The notes: a model not told the origin generated them from the sequence alone. A DNA stretch of 64,000 nucleotides from Maritimibacter sp. DP1N21-5 (GCF_019218295.1 NZ_JAHUZF010000006.1:2053649-2117648), one strand, 5' to 3'. Positions 29,158 to 38,713 are shown, counted from the stretch's first letter. Made by a program: numbers and translations.

Positions 29158-30719
29158 GCCATCTCCTTGGCAACGTGGTCGCGGATCGCCATGGCCTCGG
29201 CCAGCGTGATCTTGGTCCGGGCCGCCATGGCCGGGTCGGGGTTCGGGAAATCGTCGCGGAAATGCCCACCCCGGCTTTCTTCGCGCTGGAGCGCAGCGGC
29301 GGCGATGAGCGTCGCCGTGGCCGTCATGTTGCGCATGGTCTCAGACCGGGACGCAGCTTCGAGGTCGTCGATGATCTTCAGGGCCTCGCGCAGCCCGGTT
29401 CGGGTGCGGCGCACGCCGACCTTGGCCGTCATCGTGTTCCGAAGGTCCTGAACCGCGGCCTCGTCCACGTCTTCTCCCCCCTTGGGAAACTGAATCTCGA
29501 GCTCCGGCGCCGAGGGGACAGCTTCCAGCGTGGCGGCCATATCCTCGGCCGCCTTCTTGCCATAGACGAGCGCTTCGAGGAGCCCGTTGGACGCAAGCCG
29601 GTTCGCTCCGTGAAGCCCGGTCGACGAGGCTTCGCCGCAGACCCAGAGCCGGTCGAGCGACGAACGTCCGTGATCGTCCGTGTCCACCCCGCCCATGTGG
29701 TAATGCGCGGCGACCGCGACCGGGATCGGGTTTGCCACCGGGTCGAAGCCTGCGCGCACGCAGGCCTCGGCCACCGCCGGGAACCGCGTCAGCACCTCGT
29801 CGCCCAGCGCGTCGCGTGTGTCGAGCATCGGGCGCTTGCCGGCCTGCGATTGCTTGAAGATCGCACGGGCCACGATGTCGCGCGGCGCAAGCTCGGCGTC
29901 GGGGTGCTCTTCGAGCATGAAGCGCTCGCCGTCCTTGTTGACGAGGGTCGCCCCTTCGCCCCGGAGCGCCTCGGTCGCGAGCGGCATCGGGTCTTCGCCC
30001 ATGTCGATGGCGGTCGGGTGGAACTGGACGAACTCGGGATCGGCGATGACCGCACCGGCCCGCGCCGCGAAGCCGATCACCTGCCCCCGGATACGCGGCG
30101 GGTTCGTCGTATGAGCATAGAGCCCGCCGGACCCGCCACCTGCGAGCAATACGGCGGGCGTTTCGATCAGTACGGGGCCGGAGGCGGGATCGGTGTGGCG
30201 CACCCAGACGCCGGTGACGCGGTTTCCTTCGGTCTGCAGACCGGTTGCCAGCGCGCTCTCGATCACTTGGACCGAGGGTGTCGCACGGACCTTGGCGACC
30301 AGCGTTTCCATGATCTGCTTGCCGGCCTGATCGCCCTTGACCCGGACCACGCGGGCAGTGGAATGGGCGGCCTCGCGGCTCATCACGTAGCCGCCTTCCG
30401 GCGTGCGGTCGAAAGGCGTGCCAAGGTCGGTGAGGTCGAGGATGTGTTCGGCGGCATGGCTCGTAACCATCGCGGCGACCTGCGCATCGACCGTCCCCGC
30501 GCCCGCGGTCACGGTATCGGCGGCATGGGCGGCAGGGCTGTCGGTGGCCGCCATGGCCGCCGCCACACCGCCCTGCGCCCAGGCCGACGAAGCGCCTTCA
30601 CCCAGGCGTTCGGGCGAAATCATCACCACGGGCCTCGGCGCGAGCGAAAGCGCCGCATAGAGCGCGCCCAGACCTGCGCCCACGATGACCACACGGTCCG
30701 TCTTCACACTGGCGGCCAT
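29154..30719 (-). CDS. nadB: L-aspartate oxidase
   Basis: FAD enzyme that oxidises L-aspartate to iminoaspartate, the first step of de novo NAD synthesis. 521 residues. The N-terminal FAD motif VIVGAGLGALYAALSL and the loop GEGASSAWAQGGVAAAM are clear. The active-site region HYHMGGVDTDDHGRSSLDRL and the GLHGANRLASNGLLEAL block place it in the SdhA/NadB superfamily, and neighbours nadA and nadC settle the choice. It starts 30 bp after nadA and overlaps nadC by 4 bp. Confidence 0.96.
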   Translation of the reverse strand: MAASVKTDRVVIVGAGLGALYAALSLAPRPVVMISPERLGEGASSAWAQGGVAAAMAATDSPAAHAADTVTAGAGTVDAQVAAMVTSHAAEHILDLTDLGTPFDRTPEGGYVMSREAAHSTARVVRVKGDQAGKQIMETLVAKVRATPSVQVIESALATGLQTEGNRVTGVWVRHTDPASGPVLIETPAVLLAGGGSGGLYAHTTNPPRIRGQVIGFAARAGAVIADPEFVQFHPTAIDMGEDPMPLATEALRGEGATLVNKDGERFMLEEHPDAELAPRDIVARAIFKQSQAGKRPMLDTRDALGDEVLTRFPAVAEACVRAGFDPVANPIPVAVAAHYHMGGVDTDDHGRSSLDRLWVCGEASSTGLHGANRLASNGLLEALVYGKKAAEDMAATLEAVPSAPELEIQFPKGGEDVDEAAVQDLRNTMTAKVGVRRTRTGLREALKIIDDLEAASRSETMRNMTATATLIAAAALQREESRGGHFRDDFPNPDPAMAARTKITLAEAMAIRDHVAKEMA

Positions 30720-30749
30720 GCGCCCCTCCCTCGTTCCCCCGAAGGGCGC

Positions 30750-31802
30750 CTAGATGCCCAGCTTTCTGGACAGGTCGATCATCCGTTCGACCGCGACCCG
30801 CGCCTTTTCCGCCACGACCGGGTCCACATGGACCTCGGCCTCGCCGGCGTGAAGTGACCAAAGGATCTTCTCCAGTGTGATCTTCTTCATGTAGGGGCAC
30901 ATGTTGCAGGGGCCGACGAAATCCACCTCGGGCAACTCGTCGGAGATGTTCGACGCCATGGAGCATTCGGTGACGAGAAGCGCCTGCTTCGGTTTGCGCT
31001 CGCGCACGAAGTTGATGATGCCGCTGGTCGATCCCGCGAAGTCGCTTTCGTCCACGACCTCCGGCGGGCACTCGGGGTGCGCGATGATCGTTGTGTCGGG
31101 GTTCCACTTGCGGTAGTCGCGCAGGTCCTGCGCCGTGAAGCGTTCATGGACCACGCAGGAGCCGTTCCACCAGACGATGGTCTTCTCGGGCACCTGCCGC
31201 GCAACGTTCTGTGCGAGGTATTGGTCGGGGGCCATGATGACCGTTTCCTCGGGCAGCGCGCGCACGATGGCGGCGGCGTTGGACGAGGTGCAGCAGATGT
31301 CCGAGGCGGCTTTTTCCTCGGCGGTGGTGTTCACATAGGTGACGACGGGGGCGCCCGGGTATTTTGCACGCATCTCGGCAATGCCCGCCGCCCCGATCGA
31401 ATTGGCCAGCGAACAGCCCGCTTCCATGTCCGGGATCAGCACGCGCTTGGCCGGGTTCAGGATCTTCGAAGTCTCGGCCATGAAATGCACGCCGCATTGC
31501 ACGATGGTGTCGGCCTCGACCTCGGTCGCCTTGATGGCGAGCTGGAGGCTGTCGCCCACGAAATCCGCGACCCCGTGGTAGATGTCGGGCGTCATGTAGT
31601 TATGCGCGAGGATGACCGCGTTCTTCTCTTTCTTGAGACGGTTGATCGCGGCGACATAGGGCGCGGCGCGGACCCAGTCCGGCGGTGCCACAACCCGGTC
31701 CATGTTCGCGTAGAGGTCCTTCATTTCCTCCGCGAGCTCCGGGTTCGGCGCGAGGTCATAGGCCTCGGCCAGTTCGTGCCGCATGGTGCGAAAATCGAGC
31801 AT
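30750..31802 (-). CDS. nadA: quinolinate synthase A
   Basis: Iron-sulfur enzyme condensing iminoaspartate with dihydroxyacetone phosphate to quinolinate. With the ATG at 31802 (MLDFRTMRHELAEAY) it is 350 residues. In-frame ATGs at 31814 and 31817 and a start at 31838 would add up to 12 residues, so the exact start is uncertain. The three [4Fe-4S] ligands are visible: VQCGVHFMAET, LVTECSMASN and GPCNMCPYMKK. The substrate-binding start ILAHNYMTPDIY is intact. It is the first gene of nadABC. Confidence 0.96.
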   Translation of the reverse strand: MLDFRTMRHELAEAYDLAPNPELAEEMKDLYANMDRVVAPPDWVRAAPYVAAINRLKKEKNAVILAHNYMTPDIYHGVADFVGDSLQLAIKATEVEADTIVQCGVHFMAETSKILNPAKRVLIPDMEAGCSLANSIGAAGIAEMRAKYPGAPVVTYVNTTAEEKAASDICCTSSNAAAIVRALPEETVIMAPDQYLAQNVARQVPEKTIVWWNGSCVVHERFTAQDLRDYRKWNPDTTIIAHPECPPEVVDESDFAGSTSGIINFVRERKPKQALLVTECSMASNISDELPEVDFVGPCNMCPYMKKITLEKILWSLHAGEAEVHVDPVVAEKARVAVERMIDLSRKLGI

Positions 31803-31934
31803 GTCGCCCCCCATCATTACGACCCCTGTCCGGGTCATATCGGCCCGTTCAATCAGGTTGCCCGCAAAGCTGCAAGATAAACCGTTGTTTTCGCGGGCAA
31901 TTGGGTCTGAATTGCTGACCTTTATGTGGGGGTT

Positions 31935-31961
31935 CGGGGCCGGTTTTCAAGTCCGGCCCCG
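31935..31961 (-). terminator. hairpin downstream of the aminotransferase gene
   Basis: A perfect 9-bp stem CGGGGCCGG/CCGGCCCCG with a 9-nt loop lies 11 bp after the aminotransferase stop (minus strand). The T-tract is poor, so termination may be inefficient. It separates the aminotransferase from the nadA promoter region (31839-31934). Confidence 0.5.
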
Positions 31962-31971
31962 CAGGTGTCGC

Positions 31972-33342
31972 CTATCCCAGAACGGTTTGAACCGCCTTGG
32001 CGGTTTTCTGGGCGATCTCGTCGGCCTCTGCTTCGGTCAGGCAGAAGGGCGGCGCGAAACCGAGGATATCGCCCTGCGGCATGGCGCGTCCGATGACACC
32101 CTCTTTCAGGAGCGCGGCCGCCACGTTCGGCCCGACCTTTTCGCTGGCGTCGAAAAACGTCCGCGTTTCCGGGTCCTTCACGAATTCGACCGCGCAGAGC
32201 AGCCCCTCACCCCGCACGTCGCCGACATGTGGGTGATCGCCCAGCACCGATTTCAGCGCAGCCTTGAAATAGGCGCCGACCTTTCCGGCGTTCTCGACCA
32301 GGTTGAGTTTGTCGATGAGCTCGAGGTTCGCAACCCCCGCCGCCGCCCCGATAGGATGCGCGGAATAGGTCCAGCCGTGGCCGATGGGGCCGTTTTCACC
32401 CGTGCCCTGCTCCAGAACCTTCCACATCTTGTCCGACACGATCGACCCCGACAGCGGCGCGTAAGCCGAGGTCAGACCCTTGGCGATGGTGATGAGGTCG
32501 GGCTTCATCCCGTAGTGGTCCGAACCGAACATGGAGCCCAACCGCCCGAAACCGGTGACGACCTCATCCGCGATGAGCAGGATGTCGTGCTTGTCGAGCA
32601 CGGTCTGGATCGCGGCCCAGTAGCCTTCGGGCGGTGGAACCAGCCCCCCGGTGCCCAGCGCGGGCTCGCCGATGAAGGCCGCGATCTTGTCCGCCCCTTC
32701 CCGCGCAATGAGCGCCTCAAGTTCCTCCACGCAATGCGCCACGAAATCCGCCTCGGTCATGTCGTGGTTCGGACGGCGATAGTAATAGGGTGCCTCGGTG
32801 TGGATCACCTGGGACAGAGGCAGGTCGAATTTCTTGTGGAACAGCTCGAGCCCGGTCAGCGACCCGGTCATCAGGCCCGAGCCGTGATAGCCGCGCCAGC
32901 GCGAAATGATCTTCTTCTTCTCGGGGCGTCCGAGGATGTTGTTGTAATACCAGACGAGCTTGATATTCGTCTCGTTCGCGTCCGACCCGGAAAGCCCGAA
33001 GTAAACCTTCGACATATGTTTCGGCGCACGGTCGAGCACCATCTTGGCAAGCGTGATGGAGGCTTCGGTGCCATGCCCGACATAGGCGTGGTAGTAGGCC
33101 AGTTCCTTCGCCTGTTTCGCGATCGCCTCGGTGATCTCCGGCCGGCCGTAGCCCACGTTCACGCAATAAAGCCCGGCAAAGGCGTCGAGCAGGCGGTTGC
33201 CGTCGCGGTCGGTGATGTGCACACCTTCGCCGCCCGTGATGATCCGGTTCGGCGCATCGCCCCGGGCGAAGTCGGCGAGATGGGTCGAGGGATGGAAGAA
33301 ATTCTCGCGGTCCCAGCGGTCGAGTTGGTCGTTGTTGAGCAT
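31972..33342 (-). CDS. class III aminotransferase (DoeD/omega-transaminase type)
   Basis: PLP-dependent class III aminotransferase of 456 residues; ATG 33342 gives the natural opening MLNNDQLDRWDRENFFHPST. The PLP lysine is in LITIAKGLTSAYAPL, and the cofactor-phosphate contact region is FGLSGSDANETNIKLVW. The aspartate-containing ILLIADEVVTGFGRLG block is intact. This subgroup includes beta-alanine/GABA/putrescine and diaminobutyrate transaminases, so substrate cannot be fixed by sequence. Neighbours resemble doeC, doeX and doeA of ectoine degradation, where DoeD transaminates 2,4-diaminobutyrate to aspartate semialdehyde. A doeD role is my preferred inference. Confidence 0.88.
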   Translation of the reverse strand: MLNNDQLDRWDRENFFHPSTHLADFARGDAPNRIITGGEGVHITDRDGNRLLDAFAGLYCVNVGYGRPEITEAIAKQAKELAYYHAYVGHGTEASITLAKMVLDRAPKHMSKVYFGLSGSDANETNIKLVWYYNNILGRPEKKKIISRWRGYHGSGLMTGSLTGLELFHKKFDLPLSQVIHTEAPYYYRRPNHDMTEADFVAHCVEELEALIAREGADKIAAFIGEPALGTGGLVPPPEGYWAAIQTVLDKHDILLIADEVVTGFGRLGSMFGSDHYGMKPDLITIAKGLTSAYAPLSGSIVSDKMWKVLEQGTGENGPIGHGWTYSAHPIGAAAGVANLELIDKLNLVENAGKVGAYFKAALKSVLGDHPHVGDVRGEGLLCAVEFVKDPETRTFFDASEKVGPNVAAALLKEGVIGRAMPQGDILGFAPPFCLTEAEADEIAQKTAKAVQTVLG

Positions 33343-33452
33343 TGTCTTGTCCTGTTTGTTGTCCTGACCTGCGTAATGCAGGCTTGTCCTTTTCAAATAT
33401 TATCGCCGCATTCTTGGGTGTCAGAGCTGGCTTTCCTTGTCGTGATCCAACA

Positions 33453-34928
33453 TCACGCCCAATCGCGGCAGACGTATTTGATCTCCATGAACTCCTCCAT
33501 GCCGCGCCGCGCGCCTTCCCGCCCCAGCCCCGACTGCTTGGTCCCGCCGAAGGGGATCGGCGCGCCAGTGACCTTGGTGCGGTTCACGGCGACCATGCCG
33601 TATTGGAGCGCACGGCTCAGCCGGTAGATCCGGCGCGGATCGGTGGCGTGGACGTAAGCGACAAGCCCGTATTCCGTGTCGTTCGCGCGCATCACGACTT
33701 CCTCTTCCGTGTCGAAGGGCGTGATCGCGGCCACAGGACCGAAGGTTTCCTCCCGCATAATCGCCGCCGTGTCCGGCACGTCCCGAAGGACCGTCGGCGC
33801 ATAGAAGAGGTCCCCCTGCGCCAACCGCTTGCCGCCAATCACCAGCTTCGCGCCCTCCTCGAGCGCGTCGGCCACATGCTCCTCCTGCTTCTCCACGGCG
33901 CGCGCGTTCATCAGCGGGCCGATGTCCGGGTCGTCCATGCCCCGCCCGACGGTGAGCGCCTTGGTCGCCTCGGTGAACTTCGCCACGAAGCTGTCGTAGA
34001 CGGAGCGTTCGACATAGATCCGGTTCGCTCCCAGACAATCCTGCCCCGAGGTCGCCCATTTGGCTTTCATGACCTCGACGACCGCCTCGTCCAGATCGGC
34101 ATCGGCAAAGACGATCACCGGCGCATGGCCGCCCAGTTCCATGACGAGTTTCTTCACCGTGCCGGCGCACTGACCATAAAGAAGCCGCCCGACCTCGGTC
34201 GAGCCGGTGAAGGACAGCGCCCGCACTCGGGTGTCCTGCGTCCAAGGTTCGACCACCGTGGGCGCATGACCCGTGACCACGTTGAACACGCCCGCCGGCA
34301 CACCGGCACGCTCGGCCAGTTCCGCGAGCGCCAGCGCGGAGAACGGCGTCTCGTGGCTGGGGTGTGCGACCACGGTCGCGCCGGCCGCCAATGCCGCCGC
34401 TGCCTTGCGGGTCAGCATGGCCGCCGGGAAATTCCATGGCGTGATCAGCGCGACAACGCCCACGGGCTCCAGCCAAAGCTCGACTTCGGCGTCGTGCAGA
34501 TGCGAGGTCACGCCCTCGATGTTCGGGCGCTTGGCTTCCTCGGCATAGAACTCCACGAAAGAGGCGGCATAGTCGATCTCGCCCCGCGCCTCGGAAATCG
34601 GCTTGCCCTGTTCGAGCACCATGATCCGGGCGAGGTCTTCCTTGTGCATGAGCATCAGGTCGAACCAGCGCCGCAGAATGGCGGAGCGTTCCTGTGGCAG
34701 CATCATCGACCAGCCCGCAAAAGCGGCCTGCGCCGCATCCACGGCGCCGGTTGCGTCCGACGCGTTCATCTGGGCCACCTCGCCCAGAAAGGCGCCGGTC
34801 GCGGGGTCGGTGACGTTGAACGTCGCCCCATCACTCGCCGCGCACCACTTGCCTCCGATATAGGCGAAGCTCCGCAAGAGCCGCTTGTCGGTTATGTCCA
34901 CCTTGGACGGGATCGCCGTGTCGAGCAT
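33453..34928 (-). CDS. NAD(P)-dependent semialdehyde dehydrogenase (GabD/DoeC type)
   Basis: Aldehyde dehydrogenase superfamily member of 491 residues, close in pattern to succinate-semialdehyde dehydrogenases. The cofactor-binding ITPWNFPAAMLTRKAAAALA, the NAD loop FTGSTEVGRLLY, the catalytic glutamate in VMELGGHAPVIV and the catalytic cysteine in SGQDCLGANRIYV are all present. In the doe pathway DoeC oxidises aspartate semialdehyde to aspartate. Alternatively it oxidises succinate semialdehyde from GABA or putrescine. It lies 110 bp upstream of the aminotransferase in the same direction and next to the Lrp-type regulator, so the three probably form one regulated unit. Confidence 0.88.
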   Translation of the reverse strand: MLDTAIPSKVDITDKRLLRSFAYIGGKWCAASDGATFNVTDPATGAFLGEVAQMNASDATGAVDAAQAAFAGWSMMLPQERSAILRRWFDLMLMHKEDLARIMVLEQGKPISEARGEIDYAASFVEFYAEEAKRPNIEGVTSHLHDAEVELWLEPVGVVALITPWNFPAAMLTRKAAAALAAGATVVAHPSHETPFSALALAELAERAGVPAGVFNVVTGHAPTVVEPWTQDTRVRALSFTGSTEVGRLLYGQCAGTVKKLVMELGGHAPVIVFADADLDEAVVEVMKAKWATSGQDCLGANRIYVERSVYDSFVAKFTEATKALTVGRGMDDPDIGPLMNARAVEKQEEHVADALEEGAKLVIGGKRLAQGDLFYAPTVLRDVPDTAAIMREETFGPVAAITPFDTEEEVVMRANDTEYGLVAYVHATDPRRIYRLSRALQYGMVAVNRTKVTGAPIPFGGTKQSGLGREGARRGMEEFMEIKYVCRDWA

Positions 34929-35029
34929 GTCGTCGCCTCCTGTTCGCTGGGTCCAGAATGACGGCTGAACAAGGAAGGCGAGGCCGAAAATGACCGCCGC
35001 CGGAGAATATTCCTCTCCCCGCCGTGACC

Positions 35030-35521
35030 TTACGAAGAGGAATCCTCTCCCGCGATCAGCCCGAGCGGCGGCACACCACCGCCCTTGACCGGCTTCGTCA
35101 CGATGTAGGTGAAGTAGCGCGCGAGCCCAATCCGTGCGTCCAGCATCGCGTCGATCAGACGTTGATAGGCGTCGATATCCGTCGTCACGACCTGGCAGAG
35201 GTAATCGAAGCCCCCACCCAACGCCCAGCAGTTGACCACCTCGTCATAGCGCCCCACGGCATCTTCGAAGATGCGAAAGGTCGCCGCCGTGTGATCCGCC
35301 AGTTCGCAGGCCACAAAGACCGTCACAGAGGGCCCCAGCTTGCGCAGGTCGAAGCGCGCGCCGTAGCCCGCGATGACGCCGGCCTTCTCAAGCCGTTTCA
35401 GCCGGTTCCAGCAGGGCGTCGGCGACAGCCCTACGGCGTCGGCGAGCGCCGCCTTGGTGATCCGCCCGTCACGGGCGAGCACCTTCAGGATCGCGAGGTC
35501 AGTCTTGTCGAGCGCATGCAT
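35030..35521 (-). CDS. Lrp/AsnC family regulator (DoeX-like)
   Basis: A 163-residue Lrp/AsnC regulator from ATG 35521 (MHALDKTDLAILKVLARDGR). The HTH is ITKAALADAVGLSPTPCWNRLKRLEKAGVI, and the C-terminal RAM domain (about residues 70-150) should bind an amino-acid-like effector and mediate oligomerisation. It is divergent from the ectoine-hydrolase-like gene across 97 bp. The doe clusters of Halomonas and the asnC-eutD clusters of Ruegeria have an Lrp-type regulator in the same position. It probably controls both flanking units; the intergenic region is the natural place for its operator. Confidence 0.92.
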   Translation of the reverse strand: MHALDKTDLAILKVLARDGRITKAALADAVGLSPTPCWNRLKRLEKAGVIAGYGARFDLRKLGPSVTVFVACELADHTAATFRIFEDAVGRYDEVVNCWALGGGFDYLCQVVTTDIDAYQRLIDAMLDARIGLARYFTYIVTKPVKGGGVPPLGLIAGEDSSS

Positions 35522-35618
35522 GCTATCCTTGTAGGGCCGCGCCCGGACCTGGGAAAGCCCATTGAAGTCAGGAAGTTTTCCAGCCACCGTCACCAAAGCA
35601 CCAGAGCCGGAGGCCGCC

Positions 35619-36803
35619 ATGCCCATCGAACACGCCCATTTCACTCAAGCCGAGTTTGACCGCCGCATCGCGCTCACCCGCGCGTCGATGGAAGCCGCCG
35701 GAATCGACGTGCTCTTCATCACGAACCCGTCGAACATGAACTACCTCACCGGCTATGACGGCTGGTCTTTCTATGTCCACCAGGGCGTGATCCTGACGAT
35801 GGAGGGCGACCCGATCTGGTGGGGGCGTCTGATGGACGGCAACGGCGCGCGGCGCACGGTCTGGATGGAAGACGACCACATCATCACCTACGCCGACCGC
35901 TATATTCAGGCCTCCGACATTCACCCGATGGAGGATCTCGCGTCGCACCTGCGCATCATGGGGTTCGGCGACCAGCGTATCGGCGTCGAGATGGAGACCT
36001 ATTTCTTCACCGCCCGCGCCTTTGCCGTTCTGGCCGAGGGGCTGCCGGATGCGACCATGGTCGACGCGACGACGCTCGTGAACTGGGTGCGGCTTATCAA
36101 GTCGGACGAAGAGCTTCGCTTCATGCGCCGCGCCGCCCGGATTTCCGAGCTTGTCATTGGCCGCGCCATGGAGCTGGCCGAGCCCGGCATGAAGAAACAC
36201 GACCTGGTGGGCGAGCTTTACAAGACCTCGGTGCAGGGCGAAGAGGACAGTTGGGGCGACTACCCGGCCATCGTGCCCATGGTGCCCTCGGGCATCGACG
36301 CCACAGCACCTCATCTGACGTGGAACGGCGAGGCCCTGAAGAAGAACGAGGCGACCTTCATCGAGCAATCCGGCTGCTACCGCCGTTATCACGCGCCGCT
36401 CTGCCGCTCGATCTATTTCGGCAAGCCGCCCAAGCACATGACCGACGCGGCAGAGGCACTGACCGCCGGCCTCAATGCCGGGATCGAGGTCGCCCGTGCC
36501 GGCAACCGCGCCTGTGACATCGCGCGGGCGCTGGACGTGGAGCTTCTGAAGGTCGGCATCGAACGTCCCGCGCGCTGCGGCTATGCCGTGGGCCTGTCCT
36601 ATCCGCCGGACTGGGGCGAACACACCGTCAGCCTGCGCGCCTTCGACGAAACCGTGCTCGAACCCGGCATGACCTTCCACTTCATGCCGGGCCTCTGGAT
36701 GGACGACTGGGGGATCGAGACGACCGAGACCATCCTTATCACCGAGGACGGGCCGGCCGAGCCCCTGTGCAACGTCGAACGCAAGCTCTTCATCAAGGAC
36801 TGA
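35619..36803 (+). CDS. ectoine hydrolase-like M24 family enzyme (DoeA/EutD)
   Basis: A 394-residue protein of the M24 (creatinase/aminopeptidase P) fold; start ATG 35619, preceded by GGAGG. It matches what I know of DoeA/EutD very closely: TNPSNMNYLTGYDGWSFYVH, SYPPDWGEHTVSLR and MTFHFMPGLWMDDWGIETTE all have near-identical counterparts in Halomonas DoeA. DoeA opens the ectoine ring to N-acetyl-diaminobutyrate. Like other non-peptidase M24 members, it does not show the full set of peptidase metal ligands. No doeB (deacetylase) lies in the window, and a dipeptide transporter follows, so the true substrate might be a related cyclic or peptide-like amide. The adjacent Lrp-type gene supports the doe link. 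Confidence 0.8.
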   Translation: MPIEHAHFTQAEFDRRIALTRASMEAAGIDVLFITNPSNMNYLTGYDGWSFYVHQGVILTMEGDPIWWGRLMDGNGARRTVWMEDDHIITYADRYIQASDIHPMEDLASHLRIMGFGDQRIGVEMETYFFTARAFAVLAEGLPDATMVDATTLVNWVRLIKSDEELRFMRRAARISELVIGRAMELAEPGMKKHDLVGELYKTSVQGEEDSWGDYPAIVPMVPSGIDATAPHLTWNGEALKKNEATFIEQSGCYRRYHAPLCRSIYFGKPPKHMTDAAEALTAGLNAGIEVARAGNRACDIARALDVELLKVGIERPARCGYAVGLSYPPDWGEHTVSLRAFDETVLEPGMTFHFMPGLWMDDWGIETTETILITEDGPAEPLCNVERKLFIKD

Positions 36804-36824
36804 GGGCCGGCACCACACGATCCA

Positions 36825-36844
36825 GGCGGCCCCGACGGGCCGCC
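36825..36844 (+). terminator. hairpin after the ectoine hydrolase-like gene
   Basis: A perfect 8-bp stem GGCGGCCC/GGGCCGCC with a CGAC loop lies 21 bp after the stop and is followed by AATTTCCCCAATTT. It probably separates this gene from the dpp operon. The rest of the 301-bp gap before dppA has no gene; it should contain the dppA promoter, but no clear boxes could be assigned. Confidence 0.6.
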
Positions 36845-37104
36845 AATTTCCCCAATTTAACCATATAGATATCCCCGTCGCACGCACCTTTGACCGACCG
36901 ATAAAAGTTTCCGTCGCGAAAGGGTTGCAATGCGCGCCTGATGCGTCCAAGAATTTGATCATAAGGGGCGCAAGACCCCGACTGACAGGGAGAACGATTT
37001 TCGGCCCGCCGCGAGGCGGGCGGTCGCCGTTATGGCGCCGCCGGGCCGGGACACTCCCGAGGCAAGACGCCATCCGAGCCCAGAGACCCAAAAGGGAGTA
37101 TTTC

Positions 37105-38679
37105 ATGTCTCTTATCAAAACGCTGAAAGCCGCCGGGGTCATGGCCCTACTGGCCGGCACCGCCTCGGCACAATCGACGCTAGTCTATTGCTCCGAAGGT
37201 TCGCCCGAAGGCTTCGACCCCGCGCTCTACACGGCCGGCACCACCTTCGACGCCTCGTCGCATCCGGTCTACAACCGCCTCGTCGAGTTCGAAGTCGGCA
37301 CCACCAACGTCATTCCGGGCCTCGCGGAAAGCTGGGAAACTTCGGAAGACGGCATGGAAGTGACCTTCACCCTGCGTCCGGGCGTGAAGTTCCACACCAC
37401 TGACTATTTCACGCCAACGCGCGATTTCAACGCCGACGACGTGATCTATACGTTCGAACGCCAGATGGTCGCCGACACCGGCCCCTGGGAATATTTCGAA
37501 GGCATGTCGATGCCCGACCTGATCTCGTCCATCGAGAAGGTCGACGACATGACGGTCAAGTTCGTCCTGACCCGCCCCGAAGCGCCCTTCGTCGCCAACC
37601 TCGCGATGGACTTCGCCTCGATCCAGTCGGCTGAATACGCTGCCGCGATGGACGAAGCCGGCACGCCCGAGATGCTGAACCAGCAACCCATCGGCACCGG
37701 TCCCTTCACCTTCGTCGCCTACCAGAAGGACGCCGTGATCCGTTACGCCAAGAACCAGGAATACTGGAACGAAGGCCTGCCGAAGGTCGACAACCTCGTC
37801 TTCGCAATCACGCCCGATGCCTCGGTCCGCTACCAGAAGCTCACCGCGGGCGAATGCCACGTGATGCCCTATCCGAACCCCGCCGACATTCAGGCGATGA
37901 AGGATGACGAGAACATCAACGTGATGGAGCAGGAAGGCCTCAACGTCGGCTACCTCGCCTACAACACGCAGCAGGCACCCTTCGACAACCCGGATGTGCG
38001 CAAGGCGCTCAACATGGCGATCGACAAACAGGCGATCATCGACGTGGTGTTCCAGGGCTCGGGTCAGGCGGCCAAGAACCCGATCCCGCCGACCATGTGG
38101 TCCTACAACGACGCGGTCGAGGACGACGCCTATGATCCGGAAGCCGCCAAGGCCATGCTGGAAGAGGCCGGTGTCACCGACTTGTCCATGAAGATCTGGG
38201 CCATGCCGGTGCAGCGTCCCTACAACCCCAACGCCCGCCGCATGGCCGAGCTGATCCAGGAGGATTTCTCGCAGGTTGGCGTCGAGGTCGAGATCGTGTC
38301 CTACGAATGGGGCGAATACCTCGAACGCTCCTCGGCCGTGGATCGTGACGGTGCCGTTCTGCTGGGCTGGACCGGCGACAACGGCGACCCGGACAACTTC
38401 CTCGCCGTGCTCCTCGGCTGTGACGGTGTTGGCGGCTCGAACCGCGCCCAGTGGTGCTATGAGCCCTTCCAGGAAGTGATCGAAGAGGCCAAGGTCCTTC
38501 CGACGCAGGAAGAGCGCGCGCCGCTTTACGAAGAGGCTCAGGTCATCTTCAAGGAGCAAGCGCCCTGGGCCACGATCGCGCATTCGGTCGTCTTCATGCC
38601 GATGCGTCCCGAGGTCGAAGGCTACAAGGTGCACCCGCTCGGCGGCCACATCTTCACCGAAGTGTCCATCGCGGAATAA
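37105..38679 (+). CDS. dppA: dipeptide-type ABC transporter, periplasmic binding protein
   Basis: Extracytoplasmic solute-binding protein of family 5, 524 residues from ATG 37105, with signal peptide MSLIKTLKAAGVMALLAGTASA. The mature start QSTLVYCSEGSPEGFDPALY and blocks such as LTRPEAPFVANLAMDFASI and MPVQRPYNPNARRMAE are strikingly similar to E. coli DppA, including the dipeptide-binding region. It is followed by a stem-loop and then by the enzyme and membrane genes, a layout that favours higher expression of the binding protein. Substrate is probably di- or tripeptides, perhaps proline-containing given the adjacent peptidase. Confidence 0.9.
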   Translation: MSLIKTLKAAGVMALLAGTASAQSTLVYCSEGSPEGFDPALYTAGTTFDASSHPVYNRLVEFEVGTTNVIPGLAESWETSEDGMEVTFTLRPGVKFHTTDYFTPTRDFNADDVIYTFERQMVADTGPWEYFEGMSMPDLISSIEKVDDMTVKFVLTRPEAPFVANLAMDFASIQSAEYAAAMDEAGTPEMLNQQPIGTGPFTFVAYQKDAVIRYAKNQEYWNEGLPKVDNLVFAITPDASVRYQKLTAGECHVMPYPNPADIQAMKDDENINVMEQEGLNVGYLAYNTQQAPFDNPDVRKALNMAIDKQAIIDVVFQGSGQAAKNPIPPTMWSYNDAVEDDAYDPEAAKAMLEEAGVTDLSMKIWAMPVQRPYNPNARRMAELIQEDFSQVGVEVEIVSYEWGEYLERSSAVDRDGAVLLGWTGDNGDPDNFLAVLLGCDGVGGSNRAQWCYEPFQEVIEEAKVLPTQEERAPLYEEAQVIFKEQAPWATIAHSVVFMPMRPEVEGYKVHPLGGHIFTEVSIAE

Positions 38680-38690
38680 ACACATCGGTC

Positions 38691-38713
38691 GGGGCCGCGT
38701 TCCTCGCGGCCCC
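38691..38713 (+). terminator. stem-loop between dppA and downstream operon genes
   Basis: A perfect 9-bp stem GGGGCCGCG/CGCGGCCCC with a TTCCT loop lies 12 bp after the dppA stop. There is only a weak pyrimidine tract after it. Such intercistronic hairpins commonly protect the binding-protein mRNA 3' end or attenuate read-through. Confidence 0.5.

Noticed and set aside
29175..30857. Plus-strand open frame of 560 codons opposite nadB
   Set aside because: Antisense to complete nadB; no start context or domain.
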